From: Heterotrichella gracilis
Lineage: Eukaryota > Sar > Xanthophyceae > Tribonematales > Xanthonemataceae
Length of the DNA: 64,000 bases
Direction: 5' to 3'
Assembly: GCA_032358255.1 (NCBI GenBank)
Contig: JAULBX010007774.1
Location: 55,809 to 119,808 of the forward strand
In this document: positions 35,620-46,940 of the stretch, in pieces
How the letters are laid out: every line of letters begins with the position of its first letter
Position numbering within the stretch: the first letter of the stretch is position 1
Position numbers and translations under genes: made by a program
Notes under the pieces: generated by a model
What the model was told of the DNA's origin: nothing
Database searches by the model: none
What the model saw: the letters and a program-made list of their open reading frames with translations, nothing else

Positions 35620-38330
35620 TTACCTGCCGCCCCCTTCCCCATCAAAGCTGCCCCCTGCCACCGCATCGTGTGACTCAACAGCACAGGACACGTCATTCCC
35701 CGGACCAACCACCACAATGGGGGCCTGAGAGGTGCGCGCCAGCTGTACTCCAGGGCCCCCACCGCTCCCTGCACCACCGTATGATTGCCCCCTGGGGCTG
35801 TCTTCGGCCCTAGGTCCAGCAGGATCCATGCTGTCAACGTCGACGGTGGCTGCCCACATGCTGGGGGGCGGGTGCTGCGACCTGGAGGGGTCCTGGTCCG
35901 CTGGTGTCACGTGCACAGAGGCGATGATGATGGGCCCCACTCGGGAGTGCTCCTCGCCGCCTGCAGAAGAATTTTAATTTGAATGTGTGTGCAAGGTTGG
36001 GGTGGAAGTGGTGTAATTCAAAATGAATGTATCTAGGACATTTTTTGGGGAATGGTAAGTTATCAAGCTGTGCAGGGGCCTCCAGGAAAGTTATTGACAA
36101 GCAGCACGTTGAGGGTTCATGTGCAGCATGCTGCAAGAAATGTAATGTTATCATCTAGGTACTAAGAAGATATTTATTGCAGGTAAGTATTACCTGCAGG
36201 TGGGTGCCAATGGGGGTGACCTCCACCCCCGTCCTCCACCCAGGTAGCCATGGGGACTGTTGCACTTTGAGGGCCCATGGCGCGCATCTGCCGCTGCCGT
36301 CGCCGCCGGTAGCATTCTGCCAGAGCTCCCAGAGGGATCACGATCGCAATGACGATCACACCTGTGATCATCGCGACTGCACGGCAGCACACCAGCACTT
36401 CTCTGAGGGACACACGTAAATCATGGCCACAATCACATAAGAAAGCAGTAATGGTGTGCCAGTGGAATGAGCACCATGGTTTGCTTATTGACTTATAGGC
36501 ACACATGTGATTGTAGAGCAGCTCCTCACAGCCCAAACTTGAAAGCGCTTTCAAGTTTGCAACCGCATGTGCTGGTTTGTGTGTGTCCCTCCAGTGGACA
36601 GGGAGAGCGCTACTCACTGCTGAGGACACTGTGTTGATTGTTACACAACTACACTGTGTCCTTAGCAGTGATCAGCAGTGCCCCTGGGCACTGGAGGGAC
36701 ACACACAAAGTTTAGCCATGGCATATTTAACTACCAAGTATACAGCTGCTGGCATCCAAATTACACTGTGGCTCAGGTTGCGCTTGGCAAGTAAACAGAC
36801 GCCAACCCTCATCTGCGCAAGCAGAAGTTGCTGGCATTCATATCTCAGCCTTGTTCAACATCACAGCCACAGTAACTGGCTCACCACTGCACCCAATCCA
36901 GGTGCACGCAGTCATGCGCAGTGTACTTCCTTTGTCATTACCTTGGGTGCATGTCCCTATTCACTACGGTAACCCCAAAATTGCGTCGTCATGGTACGCA
37001 CTCACGCACCCACTGTGTACCCCTACGCACTTGCTGCAGCAAGATCATCAATGAAAAGGCAAGCATGGCAATCGGTTTGGTAGCCTCTCCCCATAAGCTG
37101 TGACTGCGTCGCTATGCAGGGCACCCCTTAATTGCGCACGCACCTGTCCCCACCCGGAAGGCAGCGGCCGCCACTGTCGCTGCGTCCCTCGTCCTGCACA
37201 CCCCATCCATCATCACCCCATTGCACACAGGGGGGGGCGCCGGGGAAGGGGCTGCCAAGGGCGGCTGGTTGGTCAGGTTTGCATACAGCGGGTCCTGTTT
37301 GGCAATGGCAGCAGACAGCTGCTCCGCCTGCGCGTCGGTGACGTTTGGCCCAGTCCCGTAGAGCACTGCGGTCCCAGTAGGGATTTCCGTTGCATCGCTT
37401 GCCGGGTTGTTGTCACCATCCTGCATGGAATGGGCGCGGTGTAACATGCGGGTGGTGTACGCCTGCCTGGCGGCATATGTAGGTACTGCCTAGGGTTTTG
37501 GGTTTCAGTGCTAAAGTTTGGTGGCAATATGGGGCAACTTGAGATACACAGGAAAAAACACAACTCAGATACAATTTTTGGTTTGCCTCAAGAGGATTAA
37601 TATTGCTTGATGTAAAAAGATAAATAACCTCTGTGGCATGCAATGCAAAGTACAAGAGGTGAACCAAACAGACCCTGAGGCCACTGCCTCATGTGTTCCT
37701 ACCGTTGAGGTGTCGTTTCCTGCGGCGAGTGCAGTGAACGCCTGGTTGAGTGAGTAGCGCGCGTGGGGCGCCAGAGTCTGCAGCGGGGCATTGCTGAAGA
37801 CGGTAGGCCCATCGGGGTAGCGGCGCACCTCGATGTCAGATTGGTTGATCTGGGTGTGGGAATCAGGTGGCGTCAGGGACTCCCTCCGAGGTGTTCTGGG
37901 TGCTGTGTGGTTGTGGTGGGTGGCAGAAAAATGAACCACATGTGTTAAACCATATGCAGTGAATACCAGATGACATGTTACCCACATACGTCAATGCATC
38001 TACAAGTACTCATCTTGCATATGCACTCCGAAACGTTGGTGCTGGCATACCAAGGCCACTTGCAGCACAATGCCCAGCAGAAGCACCCAGGGATGCATAA
38101 TGCTTCCCAACCTGCAATTCTTACCATTATGGTCTGGGACACAGTTTGTGATCCCTGGGGCTGTGGGGCCTGCACAGGCAGTATGACTGTGTGCGCAGTC
38201 ACTGTGCCATTGTCACGGGGGCCAAGCTGGAAGGTGCTGTATGTTGCCATGCCCTGTGTGCTGTTGTTGTTTGCCGCATATTCATTCAGCTGGGAACTAG
38301 AGCCGCCTGACGTCATGTTGTCAGATGTCC
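35620..38330 (-). CDS. Orphan single-pass membrane protein (5' end unresolved)
   Basis: Exons 38330-38125, 37849-37703, 37420-37144, 36402-36194 and 35960-35620 carry one open frame. Phase between 37144 and 36402 needs a small extra exon; 36963-36942 (22 nt) with proper splice signals restores it, but this is a guess. From ATG 38316 the model gives 395 residues. That ATG has no signal peptide, and an acceptor lies just upstream, so an earlier exon with one is likely. The proposed outer part is Ser/Thr/Asn/Ala-rich with N-glycosylation sites (NNST, NGT, NLT) and a short CNGVMMDGVC loop. AVAMITGVIVIAIVIPLGAL is a clear membrane segment, followed by the stop-transfer ECYRRRRQRQMR and a Gly/Pro/Ser-rich cytoplasmic tail. 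I recognise no family. A surface receptor or wall-anchoring protein is possible. Confidence 0.62.
36534..36559. repeat. Perfect 26-bp palindrome
   Basis: Two 13-nt arms, CAAACTTGAAAGC and its reverse complement, meet without a spacer in an intron of the orphan membrane gene. It lies 16 bp from the 134-bp foldback element. Confidence 0.9.
36576..36709. mobile_element. 134-bp MITE-like foldback element
   Basis: Perfect 21-bp terminal inverted repeats, beginning TTTGTGTGTGTCCCTCCAGT, lie at 36576-36596 and 36689-36709. Homology between the arms continues imperfectly inward (CACTGCTGAGGACAC against CACTGCTAAGGACAC), so most of the element can fold on itself. No coding capacity. I see no convincing target-site duplication, so the class is open. 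Confidence 0.7.
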
Positions 38331-41300
38331 TGCGGTTGCCGTTGAAGATTTGAAATCACGTTTGTTGTCGCAGCATTGAAAGTAAATATCTGTTGGCTAT
38401 ATCAACATTGCACCTATGAAAGCACGCTTTTGCAGTTGTCAGAATTCGTGGCATGATGCAGCAGTATGGCCTTGTCATGGGGGGTTAATCAGTGCATGGG
38501 ATGCGCAAAGGTTTCATTTGCGAACTGTAGGGAACTTGGCCCATGCAAACATGATGTAGACGCAGCAATGCAAGGTGCAATCAGCTGTCAATATACTACA
38601 TACAATATGACTCGTGGATGAGTCCACGCATCAGTTGCTTGATCCGGCGCAGGTCGCAAGGCCACTCCTAGCATAAACGCAATACAAATTGCCAGGCACA
38701 GCAACAATCCTGTGCGAGCGGCGCATAGATGGTCCCATGGAAAGTATTGGGGTTACACCCTTCACTGATGGGGGAACCTGGGGCCATGGCAAAGCACTGA
38801 TCCTCAAAAACTTTGTTTCAGATGACACCAGGGGGTTCCCTTGCCAAGGCATGTATGTTGCATGCTGGATATTGAGGTTCCATACGCTTTGCCAATGATT
38901 GTCTCCCCTCCCGTCTCCAAGGTGTGAGATTGAGAAAGCTCAGTGATTGCAAGTTTAACAGGCTCATCATGCGTGAGAGTGTCACAAATGGTCATAACTT
39001 GCCTGATGCAACCAACTTCTTCAAGCCAGTGGCCCCTCTGTGAGGGGTTCCCCCAGGCTGGCCCCTGGGCCCACTGGAGTTACTATGCAGTTAGCAGCAG
39101 ACGTTTATGGCCCTCACTGAGTCTGGTTGACGACCGGGACTTATCTGGGTCCGGTTGAAAGGCCCAAGGGAGATAAAGCACCTTGTATGTGGGCACCTTT
39201 CAGGTCCTGGAGGATGCTGCAAAGATGCTCAGCCTGGCAGGACTTGAGATACTATCTGGCAAGCAGCTGAGGAAGCCACAAAGCCTTTGCGACCAACTGA
39301 GTAAGCGTTCACAAGTGACTTTAACGGCGAGCACTGCTATATGAGATGCTCCTACATACTGCGGCTTGAGCCTGTCAGGCTCAGTGAGGCTGTGTATCAA
39401 ACAGTCACAGTGTCAGCCCACACGTAGTGACACCATTACGCAATCCGAGGATAGGGTCCAAACTGAGGGCTTACGCACAAGGGTTGTATCCCTGCAAGGT
39501 GTTCAGCAAACGACGGAGATACGTAGTCCCGTAGTCCGCTGTTGTAGTGGCTTGGGGCTGAAAGTTGGCCCAACCGATTCTTGTTGAACAACTGTTCTAA
39601 ATTTTAGTTTGCATGGGTACCATGCTTAGTCCCAGGGCCCAGAGCCTTGGCAACAGCCCAACTTGAAAGTGAGGTGGATTTCTTATCAGGAAGTCACTTT
39701 TTGTGGTCTACTCATGGCAGATTCTGATGCCACATTTATGTTGTTTTGGCAAAACAACGGGGGCGCGATACAACGATTTTATAGAAATGATCCCGGGATA
39801 ATGGCACACCTGGTACAAAAGCGTCAGCCACGCTGTAGATCACAGCGCATGAAAGACCAAGAAATGCCAGATTGCTAGGATGTGAGGTCCCAAAAAACAA
39901 TCAATTGCTGTAGTACACTGTTGATAAGGTTATGGATCCATCGTGGCTATGTGGCAGGCTGCCATATATAGGTTCAAGCTCCTAGGATTTGCTGGGTGAT
40001 CATTCCTGTACATGATTCCGGTACATCTGTAAATGTACAGATCCATAGGACCACAATGCGCCTGCCATGGTGTTGGCGCGTGAGCATGCAGCACCGACAC
40101 CATCGCACAGTATAATTTGGAGGCAATCTATGATGAGGGGGAATGCGCAGCAAGGATTTATGGCAAGCGCAACCCAGAAGGCTCACATGAGCACAGAGGG
40201 CACTGGCATCAGCATTGATCTTGGGAGGAGATGCTAGCATGCTTAGCAGGATGTCAGCACGCATTGAACCTAAAAACCTTTTTGGAGCCGATCAGGGAGA
40301 TTGTTTACATACCATGGGAGGTATGCATACAGCATATGTGGTTGAAAACTGCAAGCTTGAGGCCTGTTTTAGTATAACCTTGAGGATGCTGCATGTGGCA
40401 AAGATTTGACACAGATAGCGCTGGTTGCAATCCTGTCATCCACCTCTGCGAATTCAGAGGTGCTCTATTGGCTTTTCCAGAAACTTGTCTAGTTTTTTGG
40501 GTATAAAATATGGGGCCATTGTGGCTCCATTAATTCACAGATTTTTTATCAAGCGGGGTGAATTTTGCAAGTACTTCCAACAGTCTTGTGAGCCTGGGTT
40601 GCCTCCCTGAACTCCAATTGAGATTGTCAAGTAATTGAGTTGTGGGTGACACTCACCTTGTACAGTTTAAAAAGCACCTATTGGCAATATGAAACGCTAA
40701 TGCTGGAGCACTGTTGGTGATCTAAAAGAGGTGCCAGCAGGCGCTGGTTACTGGGGGGCGCAGTGATGCATGGGGTGGCGCCACAAAGGGCATAACCCCG
40801 CTGGTGTGCACTTTCAAGCACATTGTGGACCCTAAACCCTAAAGCCCAAACCCCAAAGCCTAACGCTGGCTAATATAGGAGCTCCACGTCAGTGTCTGTC
40901 TGTCTTTGGTGCACTTGTTGGTAAATCTGACTGTTGTGTGTCATTTGCAGCGCCCTGGCATGTGCACATTGCAACATCTCGTCCTCAATTTGCCTTCATG
41001 CTACTTTCCTGAATACATCAATTTATTTTACAGACGATTCAAACAATGGCTGTGGAGCCTTAACCGGCCAAAGCTGCTTGTGCTTAGGAAAGCAGCCTAC
41101 TGTCTGTGAACCACTGGCATGGGCTAGGGTTGGCTAGGGTTGGCCCCTGCAAAGCTGTCAGCAGGCACGGGAGTCTGCCTAGATGGGGATAAGGATGGGT
41201 TGTTGGGAACGATGCATAGCCACACCAAAGTACATCGGAAGCAGCATATACACGATCGATAGCCCAGAAGTGTTTTGTTATCAGTACGCAGTAGGTTGTT

Positions 41301-41496
41301 GCCGTTTGTGGTGCGTTGCAAGCTTGGTGCACGGGTTGGTGAACTTGACTGCCGCCTTGCAAATAGATTGTGGTTCAAGAACATCGTCAACCGTGGTCCT
41401 TGCGGCCTTATAACAGGTTTAACCTCAAGGTTACTACTTCTGTTTTCGACACCTCATTTTCTGCATAGTCAGGACCTGTACGGCCTCTTTTGAAGC
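38331..41496. other. Three-kilobase region without a supportable gene
   Basis: No chain of exons with matching phases can be built on either strand. Isolated stop-free stretches look protein-like on the plus strand at 38689-38895, 39204-39310, 39663-39875, 40215-40406 and 40425-40607, but stops and frame changes separate them. The missing first exon of the orphan membrane protein could lie near 38400-39400. A CCCTAAA-type patch occurs at about 40830-40862. Decayed transposon or old gene remnants are possible; I recognise no transposase or reverse-transcriptase motif. Confidence 0.4.
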
Positions 41497-41505
41497 ATGC
41501 AAACC

Positions 41506-42479
41506 ATGGCTCAAGCAGTGTGTTCAAGCAGTGGCTCTGCGTTGTCTGTGGCTCGCCTGGAGGGCAGGCCTTGCTTTGGTGCGAAGCAGACCCGGATAGC
41601 AAGGCAGCCACGTGCTACTAAGCACATCGTTCAGGTAAGCCAAGCTTAATGTGTTCAGCAGTACCTCCTGCAAGGTTGTGTGGCTAAGCATGTGTCCTGG
41701 CATGTAGGCAACGCTGGACCCAAGTGCTGTCCTGGCTATCACACAGCAGGGTATTGCTTATGGTAAGTGGTGGGAGTACTGACTTGGAACAGTATCCTTG
41801 ACAGGTTGTAGACAACTTGTAGTTAGCAGGTGTAAATCCTTCTCATGCATCACCCTCCGCGTGTGTTTGCAGGCGCAGTAATAGCTGGCGAGGGGTACCT
41901 TTCTATGCGGAACCGTGCAGACATGCCAGGCAGGGCACAGCTGCCAGTCGTCATTATTGGAACAGCAGCTTCCCTCGTGGTGCGTGACCTTGTTGCCTGC
42001 ATTCCACACAGCCCCACCAGGAGTGGGTGGCAGTGAGCAACAGCAACACAATGCTCTCAATATTCAGAAACACATGATGCCACTGCACTGTGCCGTTTAC
42101 GTGGAAAAACTGCACACTTGACACAAAGGCTGCACCTCGCAGGCTGTGGGCTTGCTCAATGCTGGTGAGGGGCTGAACCAAATCGCCCCGTTCGTGGGCA
42201 TGGGTGTGTCGGGGCTGCTGCTGGCGGTGTACGTGAAGAGGGCGATCGATGCAGGTGAGTGCCAGCTATCTCTATTGATCCACAGTGTGCCCCTGCACAC
42301 GGTTTACCATGCAACGAATTCAGTGGAGTTTTATCTGCACCTGGTTGTTTTCCCTGAAGTGTTTGTTGCTGTGCGCAGTTGACGACCCTGCTGACTGGCC
42401 CGGGTTGAAGACACCACCAGCCATCATGGCGCTGATCAGCTACTTCATGTTCAGTGGGTACCTGACAATCCTCAAGTGA
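41506..42479 (+). CDS. Small plastid membrane protein, family not recognised
   Basis: Five exons in phase (41506-41634, 41708-41762, 41873-41979, 42143-42254, 42379-42479) give 167 residues; an in-frame ATG at 41497 adds three. ATG 41506 (AAACCATGGCT) has the better context. The first about 45 residues are Ala/Ser/Arg/Lys-rich and nearly free of acids, as in a chloroplast transit peptide. Then come hydrophobic stretches: GAVIAGEGYL, LPVVIIGTAASLVAVGLLNA, FVGMGVSGLLLAVYV and IMALISYFMFSGYLTIL, so three or four membrane passes. VDDPADWPGLKTPPAIMAL before the last helix looks conserved. No catalytic motif is visible. A thylakoid or envelope protein is inferred; the function is unknown. Confidence 0.75.
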
Positions 42480-43240
42480 GGACTCCACTTCTCTGCGCCT
42501 TCTAAGCAGCAGCGAGAGGGCGTCGCCCACTGCGTTTGGTGGCTACCAAATAGGGACACCAACGGGCCAGACGCAAAGGGGATTGCATGCAATCTGTTCA
42601 AACCGCAGCGGACAGACTGGTGACGCGTGCATCTGGTCTGGATCACTGTGGCAGAGGATGGGATGTGGACCAAGCTCCTAGACTGAAGTGGGCAGTGAAG
42701 AACGTCGGAAGCAGGCAGCATGAATGTGCACAGTTTGGACCAGCTTCTGCAGCAGCGGGATGCGTGCTCAAGCCTGGCGTGGTAGCAATGCAGTTGCCAA
42801 TGCAGCCCCAAAAGCCAATCAGTTGTGACGACGGTGTTACACAGATGCAAGCGTGCAGACCTTATTGCATGCCCTTTGCTTCCCACGTTGGCAGTTGCAG
42901 CTGTGGTGTGCAGCTGACCACCAGCATGCCGGCCAGTTACTTCACTGGATGCTTCTCATCTTGCGACCAGTATGCTCAGTTGCACACTGCAGCCATGCAT
43001 GGCTGCAATTTCCGAACAGAAAAGTTGCATGTCATGCCTGATGTGGCGATGAACTGTTGCAACTGTTTTCCTGTAAGCTGTCAGCAAGGTTGGCATATGT
43101 ACGGATGAGCACTGCACTGCAGCCTTGGGTATATCTGCAGCCTTGCCCTTTCTAGACCACTGGAGGTGCATGGTGGGCACCACAACCCTTGTTGAGGGTA
43201 TTAACAGGGGGAGAATTACCCGAAATGCAAAACGGGTAGA
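42480..43240. other. Intergenic region between plastid protein and HSP90
   Basis: This holds the 3' UTR of the small plastid protein and the distal upstream region of HSP90. A 173-codon frame at 42587-43108 is open but Cys/His/Gln-rich, has no family signature and no splice partners; I treat it as chance. Nothing else is seen. Confidence 0.45.
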
Positions 43241-43354
43241 TTCCAGAAGTCTCCAGATGGCCGCCTACTGTCCGCCTATTCCACTGAATTTTGCAGCGCC
43301 GTCGGCAGCGGCGGGATGGCCCTCGAGTCGAGTGCTGTTTGCAAGTTTCTAGAG
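43241..43354 (+). promoter_or_regulatory. Candidate heat-shock elements upstream of HSP90
   Basis: TTCCAGAAGTCTC at 43241-43253 fits TTCnnGAAnnTTC with one changed base. TTCTAGAG at 43347-43354 is a second near match. They lie about 300 and 190 bp before the ATG, a plausible promoter distance for a heat-shock gene. Such short sites also arise by chance. Confidence 0.45.
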
Positions 43355-43540
43355 CCATCCGGCGCTTGGCTGCTGCGGTTCAAAACAACGAGTTCGCGGG
43401 TTGTGGCCACATACATCAACTGACGCTTTGATTGCACACTTGTGGGTTTTTTGTTTCCTACTTGTGATCGCGCCTGGCCATCGCACAACCGCTATACACC
43501 TTTGTTATTGAGTTTGCCTGGCGGCCATACACTTGCAAGC

Positions 43541-46500
43541 ATGGCTGAGGGCGATGTGGAAACCTATGCATTCCAGGCTGAAATCAACCAGCTGCTGTCC
43601 CTGATCATCAACACCTTTTACAGCAACAAGGAAATCTTCCTGCGTGAGCTTATTTCCAATGCATCCGATGCTATTGACAAGGTCCGCTTCATGTCCCTCA
43701 CGGACAAGTCTGTGCTTGACTCCAACCCCGAGCTGTATATCCACATCATTCCAGACAAGACCAACAACACCCTCACCATCGTGGACTCTGGCATCGGCAT
43801 GACCAAGCCCGACCTCGTCAACAACCTGGGCACCATCGCCCGCTCGGGCACCAAGGCCTTCATGGAGGCCCTGTCTGCTGGCGCTGACATCTCTATGATT
43901 GGCCAGTTCGGCGTGGGCTTCTACTCCGCCTACCTGGTGGCCGACCGGGTGACTGTCTACACCAGGCACAACGACGACGACCAGTACGTGTGGGAGTCCC
44001 AGGCCGGTGGCTCCTTCACCATCGCCCGCGACACCTCTGGGGAGGTGCTGGGGCGTGGCACCAAGATCATCCTGCACCTCAAGGAGGACCAGCTCGAGTA
44101 CCTGGAGGAGCGCCGCCTCAAGGACCTCATCAAGAAGCACTCGGAGTTCATCAGCTACCCCATCTCCATCTGGACCGAGAAGACGGTGGAGAAGGAGGTG
44201 GACGACGACGACGAGGTGGAGGAGATCAAGGAGGATGAGGAGGGCAAGGTGGAGGAGATTGAGGAGGACAAGCTGGTGGAGAAGAAGAAGAAGAAGGTCA
44301 AGGAGGTGTCCCACGAGTGGTCCCTGGTCAACAAGCAGAAGCCCATCTGGACCCGCAACCCCGAGGAGATCACCCGGGAGGAGTACAACGCCTTCTACAA
44401 GTCGCTCACCAACGACTGGGAGGACCCACTGTACTACAAGCACTTCAAGGTCGAGGGCCAGCTGGAGTTCACCTCGGTGCTCTTCGTGCCAAAGTAAGTG
44501 ATACAAACAAAACCCATATGCTGTTTTATTGCTTTTGCACCTGATCTTGTCTGCCTTGCTTGCATGGTGCTGCTTTGGGTGTCGTTTCGTTTCGTTTGTT
44601 TTTTCGACAAAGTGCTGAGTGGCTGCTGACCTCTTCCTATGCATGCTTGCAGGCGGGCGCCCTTCGACGCCTTCGATGGCAAGAAGAAGGCCAACAACAT
44701 CAAGCTGTACGTCAGGCGGGTGTTCATCATGGACAACTGTGAGGACCTCATGCCCGAGTACCTCAGCTTCGTCAAGGGCATCGTCGACTCTGAGGACCTG
44801 CCCCTCAACATCTCCCGTGAGATGCTCCAGCAGAACAAGATCCTCAAGGTGATCAAGAAGAACATCGTGAAGAAGTGCCTGGAGGCCTTCAACGAGATTG
44901 CTGAGAACAAGGACGACTTTGCCAAGTTCTATGAGGCCTTCGCCAAGAACCTCAAGCTGGGTAAGTGACACTGACCCCTTGTGCTGCTGCATGCACAGTG
45001 CACATATGCTTACTGCTGGCTGTTCAGTTATCTGCTTTGAACAGTCATTCCACCTCCATGCATTGTGTATGCATGCATACGGCCACCGGCCAGTTGAATG
45101 CATCCTAGTATGGGCACGCATGCACTACTGTTAGTGCCTTAGCATAGCCAGCTTTATTTTACACTTTATTACTATTTTTTCCCCCGTTCATCTGTCTGGG
45201 TATTCTGTCGGAAATTATGGCTCCTGGCACAGTCATGCACACCCTCTGCTGCCCCTGTCCGAGCGTGTTGCCTGTGGCTTGCCATAGCCGCCACGGGTAC
45301 TCAATATTGCACTCATCATCATCCTCAATATTGTACTCCATCTTATTCCTATTCTTGCCTGCAGGTGTGCACGAGGACAGCCAGAACCGGGCCAAGCTGG
45401 CCGAGCTGCTGCGCTACCACTCCACCAAGTCGGGCGAGGAGATGACCTCCTTCAAGGACTACGTCACCCGCATGAAGGAGGGCCAGAAGTACATCTACTA
45501 CATCACCGGCGAGAGCAAGAAGTCGGTGGAGAACTCGCCCTTCATCGAGAAGCTGAAGAAGAAGGGCATCGAGGTGCTGTTCATGGTGGACCCCATTGAC
45601 GAGTATGCAGTGCAGCAGCTGAAGGAGTACGACGGCAAGAAGCTGGTGTCCTGCACCAAGGAGGGCATCGAGTTTGACGAGACCGAGGAGGAGAAGGCCG
45701 CCAAGGAGGAGGTCAAGGCCAAGGTAGGACCCTGGACCCCTGAACCCTAAACATCAAAACCCCAAACCCTAAACCCCTGCAGGTGATGCACCCTAAGGCA
45801 AGCACCTCTGAAACCTGTTTCCTTCTGCTCTGCTGCTGCACTCTGCCACCACATTATATTCATGTGCTGTTGTTGCTTGGACGCCTCACAGCCCAGTGTG
45901 CTGCACTTTCCGTGCTGCTGCTGGCCTTTCACTCTGGTGCACGCTGCTGCTTTTGCTACCTGGTCGTTGCGTGACCCTAAACCCTCAAACCTAAACCTGC
46001 CTTTCCCCCCCGATGCCTCCACCCAGCGCCTCACCCTCCTCCCCCGCCCCGCAGTTTGAGGCCCTGTGCCGGCTGGTGAAGGACATCCTGGGCGACAAGG
46101 TGGAGAAGGTGGTGGTGTCGGACCGCGTGGTGGACTCGCCCTGCGTGCTGGTCACCGGGGAGTACGGCTGGTCCGCCAACATGGAGCGCATCATGAAGGC
46201 GCAGGCGCTGCGGGACAACTCCATGAGCGCCTACATGAGCTCCAAGAAGACGCTGGAGATCAACCCCGAGAACGCCATCATGGAGGAGCTGCGGAAGCGC
46301 GCCGACGCCGACAAGTCCGACAAGACCGTCAAGGACCTGGTGCTGCTGCTGTTTGACTCGGCGCTGCTCACATCAGGTAGAGGAAGAACCCTTAACCCTG
46401 AACCTGAACACGTGGTAGATACATGCATTCCAGTTCGCAGCAACATCAGCAGGCGGTTTTGCTCATGCGCCGCACTTTGATGCTGGCAACGTTGTTCATA

Positions 46501-46940
46501 CCTAGACGTGCCTACCCCGTGTACTCTACCAAACCACAATGCATCAAGGAACCCTAAGCCCTGAACCCTAAATCGCAAACTCCACCCTGGATCTAAACTT
46601 GGACAATCCCACACTGTTTTTGTGCCCCTAAACCCTAACCTCTCAATCCCAAACCCTAACCCTTGCCCCGCTCCCCGCAGGCTTCACGCTGGACAACCCT
46701 CGTTCTATAACCCCACCAAACTCAAAACCCTATATTTTGAACCCCAAACCCGAATTCATTGTGCTCCTTTCTGCAGGCTTCACCCTGGACGACCCCAACA
46801 CCTTTGCCAACCGGATCTTCCGCATGATCAAGCTGGGCCTGTCCATCGACGAGGATGTGGATGTGGAGGGGGCGGACGATGACCTGCCACCCCTGGAGGA
46901 GGATGTGGATGAGGGCTCCCGCATGGAGGAGGTCGACTAA
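43541..46940 (+). CDS. HSP90A: Cytosolic heat-shock protein 90
   Basis: Five exons in phase (43541-44493, 44653-44960, 45365-45723, 46055-46376, 46777-46940) give 701 residues, the usual length. The N-terminal GHKL ATPase domain starts [20 protein letters not shown] and holds [25 protein letters not shown] and [15 protein letters not shown]. An acidic and lysine-rich linker (residues about 215-255) follows. The middle domain has [17 protein letters not shown]. The C-terminus ends in MEEVD, which binds TPR co-chaperones and marks the cytosolic/nuclear paralogue. No transit or signal peptide. It matures kinases, receptors and other clients in an ATP cycle. Codon use is strongly GC-ending, as in a highly expressed gene. 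Introns 3 and 4 contain degenerate CCCTAAA tracts and a partial copy of exon 5. Confidence 0.98.
45740..46755. repeat. Degenerate CCCTAAA tracts in HSP90 introns 3 and 4
   Basis: Imperfect CCCTAAA units occur at about 45743-45776, 45972-46000, 46388-46410, 46549-46575, 46626-46668 and 46706-46752. All lie within introns, and some closely precede acceptors. They match the plant-type telomere unit. Confidence 0.75.
46675..46796 (+). repeat. Partial copy of the HSP90 exon 5 start
   Basis: CCGCAG followed by GCTTCACGCTGGACAACCC at 46675-46699 repeats the true acceptor and exon start at 46771-46795 with two changes in 19 exon bases. The copies are 96 bp apart. The upstream copy loses similarity after about 19 nt and would shift into non-HSP90 sequence if used. 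Confidence 0.85.

Noticed and set aside
39400-39560. Possible tRNA or structured RNA
   Set aside because: No cloverleaf with conserved T-loop and D-loop bases can be drawn.
42587-43108. A 173-codon plus-strand frame upstream of HSP90
   Set aside because: Composition is rich in Cys, His, Gln and Met with no recognisable fold; no exon partners. Likely chance.
43505-45121. A 538-codon open frame on the minus strand
   Set aside because: It is antisense to HSP90 exons. Strong GC-ending codon bias on the plus strand removes stops from the complement; the Leu/Val/His-rich product has no family pattern and it crosses a real intron.
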